Positions 12,926 to 26,624 of a DNA stretch of 60,000 nucleotides are shown here, in pieces (within the stretch, counting starts at the first letter, position 1; the number at the start of each line of letters is the position of its first letter). The position numbers and the translations under genes were made by a program. Under the pieces are notes generated by a model. That model had not been told where the DNA came from and made no database searches. It saw nothing but the letters and a program-made list of their open reading frames with translations. This DNA comes from Chrysomallon squamiferum. Its lineage: Eukaryota; Mollusca; Gastropoda; Neomphalida; Peltospiridae. The stretch lies in NCBI GenBank assembly GCA_012295275.1, contig CM022669.1, forward strand, positions 2,645,640-2,705,639, given 5' to 3'.

Positions 12926-15900
12926 TAGTTAAGTGATGTCCTCTAGCCAGTGAAAAATAATAATAGTAATGTTATTTTGATTTTATGGTAATAATAATAA
13001 TAAGAAGAAGAAGAAGACAAAAATAATAATAGTAGTAATAGTAATAATAATGAAAGAAAGTAAGAATAAAAATGCTTTCTGATCTAAGTAAACAGAGGGT
13101 TAACCAATGAGAGATGAGCAAGACAATAGATTCTGACTTACATTTATGATGTGTATATTTTCTATAAGAGTTAAATGACTTCAGTTTCAGCTTCAGTATT
13201 AGGAGACTCTTTAGACCAAACATTTTATAAATGCCAAGGACATCTTACAAAAGCCATGAAGCCTCAAGCCATTGTCTTGTCATTTTTAACTAGCAACTTT
13301 TTTGTTTTTTAATGATTTAGAAATGGTAAAGGATTTGACACGATAACTTAAAATAGTTAATATATTTATAAATTATAATTTTAATTATGCATTTGATAAA
13401 TTAAAATAATCCAAATTCAGTTTGCTGTATAATTTGGTTGGATATATATATATATAAAAGTGATAATTTTCAAGAAAAAGAAAAAATACAATACTGGTTT
13501 TTAGATGTATTTTTTAAAGTTTTAATATCATTAATGGAATAAAAATAAATTGGATTGTATTTTTAAATCACTAAGCAAATGTGATTTATATTTTATGTAC
13601 TATATGTATTGAAAAGTTCTTTTATACATACATATGTATGTATGTATGTACTTTAATCCTTGCAAAGCAAATTAGAATCTATCTGTGTCTTCTGATTTCT
13701 ATGTGTGTGTGTGTGTGTGTGTGTGTTTAATATAGTTCCATATCCTTTTTGAATTCAAATATTTTGATAAAATCTACAAAACCATATTTAAAAGCTTGTT
13801 GCTTAAAGAAAAGCATAATAAATGGTTTATTAATACCAACAATAATGTGTGTATGTAAGCATTAATGACTGTAATATTCACAATTACATTGTTACCAGAG
13901 ATCATGATATGTGTGCTAGATAAACTGTAAACAAACTCATTATTGTTCCATAGGCTCTGATTTAAATGCTGATTGCAATATACAAACACCAGTTTCCAGA
14001 CAATTTAATAAATCCTTTTCACATTTGTTGCCAATATTTCAGTTTAGTGAAGATAAAAACAAGAAAAAATCTGGTTTATAGCATTTTTAATATTTTAAGA
14101 TGTATATTATATTATTTCTTTTTCAGTTATTTTTTAGTGATAAACTGTAAACTTTAATTCTTAATATTTAAATATATCTTATTCATATCATAGAATTGAA
14201 AATTTCATAAATTATCATGTACCCTATTTCAAAATGTACTCTTACGTGAACAGAGATAATGTCAAAAACCTTAAAAATAAAATGAAAAATTCTCATCCAC
14301 ATGTTACAGTAAATCACACAGCCATAATATATACTTGTTCATACCTCATTGGTAGATACTTGTGCAAAAACACTACCAACAGAATACCTGTTAAATAGAT
14401 AAATGTATGACATACATTGCTTGTATTTCATTTTAGTAATGATGTACTAAAATGTTGTTGGTTTAATTAAGTAAATAAGTATGAAGTGAAAAACATTTAT
14501 ATAAAGGATGCTTTTATACAGAAATTAACTACTTTAACATAAAGTGATTTACTGCAAGCTTTATTTTTTTATTTTTATTTATTATTGTTATTATTATTAA
14601 CACTTCCTCTTTTTTTCTCATTTTTTAATAGTTAGAAGCTAATAATAAACTCTAAATTTTACATACTCAGAATGATATATATGAATAAATATCAATTTTA
14701 AAATTATTGTTATTATTAGTATTTTTTTAATGTTATACATTTTATTCAAAATTTACATGTAAGACCAAGTTTGTCTTCAGCATGTTTTCACTTATTTCTT
14801 ATTCATCAGAGATTTTCATATTTTACTACCTCGTTTATTTGGTGAGCCCCAATTAGACCTCTCTACAATCTTCATTCTTAGTAATCACTTACACTTAATT
14901 TGGCAAGTTGTGCTTTAAATTGAAGATTTCCTGGGAAGAGCATTGCTGCTTCTAATTGGTGCATTATCGTCCATCATTATTTCTAGTTCTGAGATGGAAA
15001 ATGATTTCATTTTACGGACGAACAGTAAAAACAAGATTTTTGGTTTGATTATTTCTTTTGGATGATTTTTCTGTCATTTGTTGAGAATTTCTGTCTGTTT
15101 TTATTTTCTACAAAACTTCCTTCTTACAATGTTTTTTTTTTTTACAAAGATAAAGTTTAACCTTTTGCTATTTTAGTGGGGGGTTTTCACAGTAGTAGAA
15201 ATTTGGCATGGTTTCAATTTTTGAACCATTTCAATTACCATAAAGTGGCATGAACTAGTGTTTGTTCTGGATGAATTAGTGGTTGGATGGCATGGCTCAT
15301 AATTTCACACATGTAGTTTTTGGATGCTTACAAAAAATTTAACTGAATATAAAAAATTAAAACTATTGCTATCATTCATTATTTGTGGAGGTCAAAATGC
15401 TTTAAAAAATAAATTTTAATTAATTTAATTTAAAAGAAAAGAAAGGGACCATTGTAGCTATATTCAGTTTGACTATGAAATTTCATTTTTATTTTATACA
15501 CACAAAAAAAAAAATGTAATCAAAAAGAAATATAATTGAATATTATATATAAACATTTAAATCAGTTGTTTCTGGTGCTTCTATGACCTTTTAAATTTAA
15601 TTTTTAAAAAAAGAAAAAAATGTTTTAATTATTTTTCAGACAATTGATGCCAATTGTTTCTTCATCTGAACCTACCACCGTGGATGTGAAAACCTCCACT
15701 TCGTTTTCTGCTGGCTTCACTGTTGGTGACAATTCTCTGGAATTGCTGGCCAAGCCAAGCAATGGAGACACCAGCATCAGGTCAGTGATATAAAACCACA
15801 ACTTGCACAAGTAAAATTATTAAACAGAGAGGCATAACATGGCTGCAGTAGATTTCCTCACTCATTATCTGGATGATCTTAATCATGTGTATGATTCCAT

Positions 15901-18860
15901 ATTTTGTTATTATTATTAAAACAGCATCAGGTCAGAGATATAATTCAAGCTGCTAAGTGTTATTAAAACAGAATTATTTCAAATTATAGCTTCAAGCTGC
16001 TGGCAATGTCATTGTTTTAAAAACATTTAATCAGTGAAATTCAATTAAACAAAATTAAGTCATGCTATTAAAAGCTGCATTAGGTCAGTAAAATTATAAC
16101 ATTGTTGTTATTATTTCTATTTAGTTAAATCACTGATAAGCATAATTATTATTATACCACCATTAGTTCAGTGATACAAGTTTAAACTGCTAATAATTGT
16201 TACAACAACATTAATGATGTAACTTCTGACGACTTATTATTAAATCAGCTTAAGGCAGTAAAAAAGATTAAATGACAAAAAAAAAATAAAGATATTGAAT
16301 GCTATCAAAATGCCTTTGAATATATTGCTGGATTCTTTTTTTTTTTTTTTTTTTTTTTTTAGATTTTTATAACCTGTCAGAAATTAAGCTACAAGAAATT
16401 TTACAGAACTGACTTTTTATGGAGAAAGCAAGTTAATATTATTAACAATGATCAGTTTTTTGTTTTGTTGGCAGATTTTCTTTCGAAAGAAAATTATTTT
16501 CAAATCTATTTTGAATTTCTGTAGGAGAAAATTAAATTTTAAAAACCACCACCTATTAAAGTAATTACTGTCTGGATCCAAGGTTTATGTATAAGTTCAT
16601 TTTATGATTGTGTTCCTTCTGTGTAACCTTTTGAACATACACAAATGCATATTCATTGCTATTTATTATTACAGACATGCAGAGGGATTAAACTTTTATA
16701 CTGTAATTATTATTGTAAATTCTTTCTTTCTGCTTCTCAGATCAGCATCTGTCACAGGTGTGAGCAGAAAGTTTCCTCTTACAGTAAGTAAATTGAAACC
16801 TGTTTTATGTTTGTAATATAAAAAAAACAGATTCAGTTAACTCCAATTACAGTTCAGTTGATTTCTGCTATATTTTTAATACAAATTTTCAGGCTTTTAA
16901 AATGTTTGTATAAGGCTTTTTATTATTATTATTAGTATCATTATTTTATAATAACTATTAAATTAAATTAAATTAAATAAAAAAATTTTTTAATTAATTG
17001 AAATTTGAGATTTTCTGGTAGATGAACTGTAAACAAAATTTAATATTGTTCTGCAGTCTCTGAATTAGATGCTGACTGCAATATATACACTCTAGATACC
17101 AGACTGTTTATTAAATTCTGTCCACATTTGTTTTAAATATTTCAGTTTAGTGAATTGAAACATTTTTAATTCTCTTTTTTTTTAATATCTGGATACAAAC
17201 ATAAAGCCATGTACAGTTTTTTTTCTCATGTAATGTGTGTCTCTCAGTTATATATTTTCAGATCTGTTTTTTTTTTTTTTTTTTATATCATCACATAAAG
17301 TTAAAATAAAGGGTTATGTGACATATTCTGCAGCTCTTAAATAGCTGAACTTTATGACTTTTAGGTTAATCAAGTTTGACCATCCCTCTAACAGAAGCTT
17401 TAAACACAGTGTGATTTTGAGGGGACATAAATTAAAAAATATTTTTCTTCATTCTTTTTCATTTCTTTATTTCTTTATTTTTTATTTTTTTATTTATTTA
17501 TTTTTTTTTTTTATTTATTTGTTTTTTTTTTTTTTTTTTATTTTTGTTTTCATTTTTATTTTATTTTCATTTTTATTTTATTTTATTTTATTTTATTTTA
17601 TTTTATTTTATTTTATTTTATTATTAATGTGTTTTTTAAAATAAAAATTATCTTAGTACTTTAATTACGATATTTGTTATTTTATGTATCCACTTTTGTA
17701 AACATTTTAGGATGACTTGCTATTAACATTTGTTCAGATTGATTTGTTAGTATCTGTGTAGCAACTAGGTGAATTGTTAGTGAATCTAATTTGTTCTGAA
17801 TAAGGGGAATTCATTTAAAGTAGAAGGCATCATGACATTTTTACATCACTGTAAGCAAAATATTTTCAATATTTGACATAAACTGTTGCATCAGTTCTTG
17901 ATGTCAAGGTAAACTATGCACAGATTTAGCTGAACTTAGCTAGTTTAATCATTTTTAAACTATTAAATGACGGACATATATATTGCTAGCTTTATATATC
18001 ATATATATATATATATAATCAGATGATCAGTCTGTTACTGTATTCTGCAAAATTCGTTATTGAATATTTTTGCTATAAAGCAGAATTCTAATATTTAATT
18101 TTTATTTTCATCAGGATTATTTACCACATTTGAGTAAATCCAGATGTAACAGATTCCACAAGCTGAACTTAGCTGAACTTAGCTAGTTTAATCATTTTTA
18201 AACTATTAAATGACGGACATATATATTGCTAGCTTTATATATCATATATATATATATATAATCAGATGATCAGTCTGTTACTGTATTCTGCAAAATTCGT
18301 TATTGAATATTTTTGCTATAAAGCAGAATTCTAATATTTAATTTTTATTTTCATCAGGATTATTTACCACATTTGAGTAAATCCAGATGTAACAGATTCC
18401 ACAAGCTGTTCAAACGTGTACCAGAAGATGAAGACCCAGTTGACTGTAAGACTGCTTAAAAATATCTTTTTAAATTTACAGCTGGTCATGAAATCTTTAT
18501 AGGACGGGTTTTATTCAGAAGATATGCTATGAAAAGATCTGTATACATATTATAATATGATACTGAATTATAAAGAATCAGCAGTTATTATTAAAAAGGC
18601 CTGATTACCTATGTATATCATGATTAACAAAATCCAGAAAGAGAAAAATTAAAAAAAAAAATGATATAAAATTTTATTTGATCCTTTCTAGATTAATATA
18701 TTATTATTATCATTATTATTATTTTTTTTGGACACTTTTCATGTGGTACTTCTTTTCTAGAGGATTTAACTATCTGTTAATATATACTAATATAGCCATT
18801 TTTTTCTTTCACTTTTAAAGTCTTGTTAATCTCCTGTTTTTGTTTACTTTGTAATGGAAA

Positions 18861-18936
<76 letters not shown>

Positions 18937-19440
18937 CTTCTTTAGAAAATTTTATCTTCTAATAGATTTTGCATATTTAAAAAAAAAAATGCTATCAGAA
19001 TAAAACAAGGTACATTCAGTAATAGAGGTATTTCACATTCCTATTGCGTATGCGCATGAAGAGTAACGTGCCTTGATAAACTAGACTGAAACTAGTCTAT
19101 TTACAAATCGAGGCAATCAAGTAGCTTTGTAGGATACTTTAAGCTTGGGCAGCTAACTTGTACATATTTCAAATTAGATAGTATAATGGCCGTAGAAAAT
19201 GGTCTGCTGAAATTTACAGCAGAAAGGTTAAAATTAAAAAGCAGTGCAACAACTTGGACAGTCTGTGCGACTCTTACGTGACGGTTCCAGTGATGCCAGA
19301 TTAAAAGACTATTTCATAAACAAAACATCTGACAGGGATTTGATACAAGTGTTTAAAAGTTTGCAAAGTTATAAATATTTCTCTGATGGATATTGAAAAC
19401 AACCCCCATGTCAAAATCAGAGCATATGTGTGTATCTCAG

Positions 19441-19483
<43 letters not shown>

Positions 19484-21377
19484 ACACACACACACATACA
19501 TACATATACATGTATATGTATACATATATATATATATATATAAACACACACACAGGTATAATACATACATAATGAGATGCACAGACACACACACACACAT
19601 ATATATAAAATTCTCTATGTATGTATACACAAGCATAATATTAATAAACATAAATGTTGTTATCTAGTCTGTCATCACCACCTACAAAAATGGGAGCCTC
19701 TATGCTTATGTACACACACACAGTATAATTGAAAAACCACCTCTCAAAACAATTCAGGTCCAGACGAAGTGGTAGCAGGTGCCCCTCCCCCACAAATGCA
19801 CTGAAAACACTGGCAGTAACGTTTGTTCAGCAAGTCTTTATAGTGATACCATTCACAGCCAGAGTATTTACACCTTTGTTGCAGACACATCTCTGAACAC
19901 TGACAGGAGGGCCACTTACTATTTCAACAAACAAAACATACAGTAACATGATTAATTAAACCTTTTGTTTCAGAAGAAAATCTGAGCAACTTGTTTCCTT
20001 ACATGTTAAAACCAATTACTTGTCTTATTACAGCTACTGTTAGTTATAATCAGTACAAACAAGCACAAGCATACAAACTTAATGCTTAAAAAAACTATAA
20101 ATAAACCATTTATTTTGGAGTAACATATAATTGTTATATTGAAAACTGTACCCTTACTCATATACTCACACAAACATGTACATACTTGTACAACCCCTAC
20201 TAAGTGACTGCAAGCAACAAACACCTCAACTAGTCATGGTAGACTGAATAATTAAGAACATAATTGAAACTGTTGTTCTCTGTAGTTATCTGAATCATGC
20301 CATTTATTTTTTTTTTTTTTTTTTTTTTATTGTTGTGACTATATCCTGTCCCATACTTGGGTGGGTATATAGTCCACATGTTTCTTGTCGTTCACTGGCT
20401 TCCCACCAAAAAAATGTGCCAAACAAAACCCTCATGTTTGCAGTAACATTAAATTTGTTTTTGTTTCTATGTGAAGTGATTACCCACAAATGTTTCCAGC
20501 ATGCATTTACCAGAATTCTGCGATTGAAACAGTTAATAACTGAACAATGGTCATGGATTCTCATTACAGCATGATTGCTTTTGCCCACCAACATGCAAGT
20601 AGTGCTATTTTGGCAAGACCTCACGAGATCTCACAATTTGTGTCCTTGAATAACCCAGCAATGGGCACTTATGCTGTGGAATGTGAAACTATTGGTTTTA
20701 TTATGGACTGAATGTGGATATCTGATAGTAAAAGCATTTGTTCAGTCTTTGTCTCCATTAATATAGCCAGAGTTCACTGTTCATTATGTCGTGTTTGATT
20801 ATCTTTGATAAAGCAGATTTCAGATTCCCATTATGTTTGCACTCTAATTCTTTTCATTACTTAAAACAGTGTCAGTTTCTTAATCAACCTTAATCATCAA
20901 AATATGTATCAGCTTTTTAAACCAAGCTGTTGTTTGTTTGACAGTTACAATGGTAATGAAAATAGCAATAGTAATTGTTGTTGTTGTTACAGACAAAGTT
21001 CATATATCCAGATACATGCTTATTCGGGCATCACAAATTTAAAACTAAACAGTGATATGTTTTAAGTATCAGATATATTTTATTTCCTTTTTTGGTTTTC
21101 TTTACAGTAAAGTGTAACTCATAAATATTAATAGTTTTCATTATCATTTGATTGTGATGACTGAAATGTGTATTATATCATTTTCTCTCAGATTATTCTT
21201 GTGCATTCAAAGGAGACATTTTGCTGCATGGCTTCTTGTATGTGTCTCCTAACTGGGTGTGTTTCTATTCAAAAATCAAAGGACGAGGCAGGCTGGTGAG
21301 CTTTTTCATTTGTAAAAAGGTTTTCTGATGTCATTTTAATAAATGGAATAATTATTTTTATGATATCTGTAGATTTA

Positions 21378-21413
<36 letters not shown>

Positions 21414-24400
21414 GCTTCTTCATCTCTTTAAGTTGCTATTTTTTATTGTTAAATACAAAATATTTTAGTATATATATATATATATATTATATATTTTATT
21501 ATATATTATATTACTGATTACAAATTAAGTAAAAAATAATTAATTAATTAATTATTTTACTTAATTTGTAATCAGTACCTTGTCATTAGTTATCAAAATC
21601 CTTTGAATATCCTTTCTTGTATAGGTAAGTGGTATAAAAGAACTCTTACTGTTTATTTATAAAGAATAGTCTATTTAAAATAAGCAGCTGGTTTTTCTCT
21701 TCTAAAACAAAATTGTAACTATATTAAAACATTTTTAGATTTTGTTAAACAAATATTTGTTCATTTAATTTATATTTATTGTTGTTGGTTTAGCTGGAAA
21801 TCAATATGGAGAAAGTTATTAGCATTACCAGAGAAAAAATGGCTCTATTTATCCCCAATGCTATTGGTATACAGACAGCAGATAAAAAGGTAATGGATGT
21901 TAATCATTAATGCCCATTATAGAAATAACTATTTACCTTCATGTCCTTTTTATGTTAAATTTTACTTTTTGTCTATTGATCCTATGTAGCTTAAGGAATG
22001 TACAAATTTATAATATGAAAGGTACAGATATTTAGTTAAGTTATAATAAAGTTGAATATTTAATGTTTAAGAATTCATTATCATGCATTTTGGCTCTTAG
22101 TATTACAAATATCTATTTATAAAATTCCTAGCCAGAATTTCAACATTTCTACACCTCAGTCATCAGCTGTTAATAGATTTTCTTTGCATTATTTTTTTCA
22201 TGAAAAAAAAACAAAAACTGAATCGGTTTATAGTATTTTGATGTAAAATTAAACATATTATAGTTCACATTCTGTAGGTGATTTGATTATGAGAAATAAT
22301 ACCAATTTGATTAAATCTAAAAGTTTTATCAGAGCAAAGTAATTAGCTTAAAATTATTAAATTTGATGACATTAATATTTATTGTCTAATTTTGAATTTA
22401 GTACTAGATTTACTGTACATATTTTCAGTATGTGTTTGGATCATTCATGTCCCGAGATACAACATTCCGTTTGCTTGTGAGTTTGTGGCGGATGTCACAG
22501 GATTCTGTGAGTTTGATTTATTAATCTTCTCTTAGATCACTGACAGCTCTAGCACACATGTCACAAGTGTAAATATTGCATTAAAGTGTGTTATAATTAA
22601 CATATACACTTCCCAATGATTATTTTTATTTGATATTTAAATTTGTAAATTTTTATTTTTTTATTTATTTGTTTGTTTATTTTATGAAGACATACCTTTC
22701 ATAATAGAATTAACATGACAAAGTCACCATAATTTTGTCCTTATTTTAGATAATAATTGATATTGTAAATGCACAAGAAAATGTTTTTGTTTTTCTTGTC
22801 TACTTTGTTATTAACAATGGTTGATTTTAAGTTTATTAAACATAACATAACTTTTTTTTTCTTTTTTTTTTTTCTCTAGCATGGTTATTGTGTAAATTAA
22901 TTCACAGTCAATCATTTTTTTAAACTGTCTGCTAAAATCAATCATTTTCATTATCGAGACAATGCTTATTATTCTTATTTTAGTGGTGAGAAAAACTGTG
23001 TAATGTGTGTTTATCAGTACTGTTACTGCATTAGGAATAAATTGCTGTTTTTATAGAATTTAAAAGTATCAATTTCTTTAAATCATTATTAATATTGTAT
23101 ATGAATGTTTTTATTTTGGAAAAAATTTAACCTAGTATGTTTTGTTTTTCTTCTTCTCTTGTGCATATTGTCCCCATTCCTATTTGTAAATATTTTATTA
23201 ATATATTTAAGAAAAATAACTAAATGATCATGTGACATAATTACATTATTAATAAAAAAAAAAAAAAAAAACTTTTACAATAAAAGTAATTCATCTTGTA
23301 TTTTGTTTGCATTCATCAAAACATGAAATGTTATGTAAATAAGTAATATAGTCCTAGCTTAAAAGGTGACAGGTTCCATGATGATTCATCAACACAGGAT
23401 ATATGTCCTATTTCCCTTTTAATATAGCATCATGTCAGGTTTAGTAAATGATATATTGTATTGGCTTACATAAAAGAGTATTTGTTGCTGATTTTTAAAG
23501 TAGCTTATGAAGTGGAAGCACCAGATTTTCTCTGTCATACGATTACAAATTTAGAAATGTTTCATTACTGTCAAAAACATTTTTTGGATTTTATTAAGTA
23601 TTAATATGCAAAAATCTAAGTAGGCATTTTTACAAACATGTTTTTAACAATTATATTTCATTATCAAGAATAATTTAACAATAAGAAATATTACAAGTTC
23701 TTACTTTAAATTTTTTTAAAGACAAATAAGAATATTTTGTTTATTGTGTAATGGGATATTACAGAAACGTTTCATCAGACATGACTAACAATTGCTGTTT
23801 TGCATGTTTTATTGAATACCAGGTTTACTTGTAACTCGGTTTCATTCTCTCGTCTTTTCCTTGTTAGCCTGACTCAATTGAATCTAGCATCAGCTCCGTT
23901 TCAGAGTCGGTGTACTTTGTAAGTGACTAGAAATGTTTGTTACATTACTCCACCTTTTTGCATGGCTTCAATCAAAATAGAGTTTGCTGACAAGAAGACA
24001 GTTTGCCATTACTAACATAGTTAACTTGTAAATAATGTTGAAATTCATTTAGTTTTGGGGGGGGGTTTGTTCTATTTATTCATAGAAAGAATATACATAT
24101 TTTATTTACTTTATTTATTTAATGTTTTTTTGTTGTTAAGTGCAGGTCACTGTATGATGGTAACATGTTTCATTTCTCTTGCCATAGTACATTATTGATA
24201 TTTACTAGTAATTAATATATATTTTGTTTATTCATCAAACCAGATATTTTATTATTATTGTTACTGGATGTTTTTCAGAACACTGAATTTGTAATATTTA
24301 AATTATATATGTATTCATCATGTGTAGAAAAAAGTAATTCTGGCTGAAAATATTTTTGAAAACTATCTTTAATTTTTTAATTTTTGTTTTTGATTTTTGT

Positions 24401-26562
24401 TGTTGTTTTTACATTTGTTATTTATTGAAATTTAATTTTTTTTTTATTCTTGTGTTTGTTTAATTTTAATTTTTATTTCCTGCTGTATAAATATATTATT
24501 ACAGTTACAAAAATGCTTCCAAGTAGTCAAAAAGATTGTGGTTTAATTGTTTTTGGCAGCCCATTCTTATGGGTGAAAATTAAAAATTGATTTTCAGTTA
24601 CATTTGGAAGAAAAGAATTTTGCGTTTGTGTGTTTGTGTGCATGCAGGTGCATGAGTGTGGCTGCATGTGTATTAAACACAATAAAAAGATAAACCAAAG
24701 TACATTTAATAAGACTTCATTTAAAAAAACTGATGACAACAATTGGCGTTACTGTAAAGACATAACTATATTGCATTTTCTGCTCGGTGATTCTCAATGG
24801 CATTTATAGTGGTTTTATGTTTGGCAGGGTCATTCACTTCACTCCTAATGCATTTGCATGATTCAGTCTGTTAGTTTCTTTGCATGAGAATTTTTTTTTT
24901 TTATCATTTAAACACAATGTTGTAGGATTTGTAGCTACTTTAATACCCACTGGGAACATTCATAAAAATAGGAACTAAAAATAGAAAAATAAAAGGATAA
25001 AGAATAAAATTTATAAAAACAGATGGAACTTACAAATAAAGAAGATAAAGAAAGGAAAAAAAGATAAAGAATTTTGAAAAAAGAGAGAGAGAAGGAATAA
25101 AACAACATTTTTAACAAAATGTTGTTAAATAAATCACAACCAATGCTTGAAAGATGACTTTGTATTTTGGTAAATATTTATATATAAACCTTTTGACTTA
25201 AAAGATGTTTAATGTCAAATAAAAGAACATTAAACACTGTTTCATTACATATAATGACACTATACTGACACTGGATGATATTCTTGTTGTGATATCTGGG
25301 CTGTTAAAACATTTGTTACATTGACTGGGCATTCCAGCTGCTAACTATTCAAACCTGAGAACACTAACAGCAAGAAAAAAATCATTTCTTTTGAAACGTA
25401 CTTCAGTTTAATTCACAAAAACTGGTTAAAGATCTTTAATTTCTTTTATACCAACGAAAATGTAATAACATTATAAAATAGGAAGTGAACTTGATATTTC
25501 AAAATGTTCAGCAATTAAGATGTAAAAATATACAAACAGAATGTTTTTTGTTTTTGTTCCTGTTTTAAAAAATAAAATATAATCTGATTGGTTTCATTTT
25601 AGTTCTGCATGTTACAGAAATCATCATAAAATAACAGTGTAGATGTTAAAAATCAAAATTGCATTTTTCTTTCATCCTGTGTTAACAACATAAAAACATA
25701 ATAACTAAATTAAAATAACAATGGTCAAAGGTGTGAATGAATATTGAAGAACGGAAAATGTATGATGGCTGTATTGGAAAATGTTGGTGAAGGTGAAAAT
25801 TTAAAAAAAAGAACCGCAATAATAAAAAATAATAATAATAATAATAAAACTTTAAAAAAATTTAGAAAAAAAAACAATAAAACAAACAAAATAAACTATA
25901 TTTTTATGTTTGACTAATGGTCATGGCACAGACAAATAACAATAACCATGCTTTAAAGTATAACTTTATTCATGTTTCTGTTTGTTTATATTGATTGCCT
26001 TGAATTATTATATAATTACAACCATATTCATTTTGGCATCACTTCAGTAGTGATGTAGATGGAAGGTTTTATTGAAAACCACTCTATAAATACTAAATGT
26101 GTCTCTAAATCAAAATTATTATTTCTATTCTTATTACTTAATGAAAATAATGATGTCGAGTTTCAAGATGCACCACACATTTCTGATGTTTACAATGTCA
26201 GTCATATAATTACCTGTAATTACATTTACGTTACCTTCAGTTATTTACTGTAAATAACTTGACTGTTTCTGTAGGAAACTGTGACAAAGGTAATTGAGAA
26301 AGGAAATCGGGCCATGATAATTGACCACACTCTGACCGTACCCAGCACCACCGACGACTCTTCAGATGACAGTGATTCTAGTTCTATGTGTCTTCAGTGT
26401 GGGCCAATTGACATGGGTGACAGAGGTGACACTGTCACTGACCGAAGTCGTATCAAATTTGCTGAGTCAAAGATCATCTCACACAAAGTGATAGAGGAAC
26501 CAAGGCCATATTTTTATTTAATTCACTGTGAGTGCTGAAAATATTATTATGGCTGCATAGAG

Positions 26563-26624
<62 letters not shown>

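Larger units (their letters stand above)
5482..15639. other. Remainder of intron 1
   Basis: About 10 kb of AT-rich sequence without a convincing plus-strand exon. It holds (AAT) and T runs, (GT)n at 13703-13727, and the left member of a dispersed repeat at 13915-14065. Confidence 0.6.

Noticed and set aside
23919-26274. Search for a VASt domain in intron 8, including the plus-strand ORF at 26059-26253
   Set aside because: The ORF has no VASt motifs, lacks a good donor and runs into a stop before exon 9; nothing else there is long enough.
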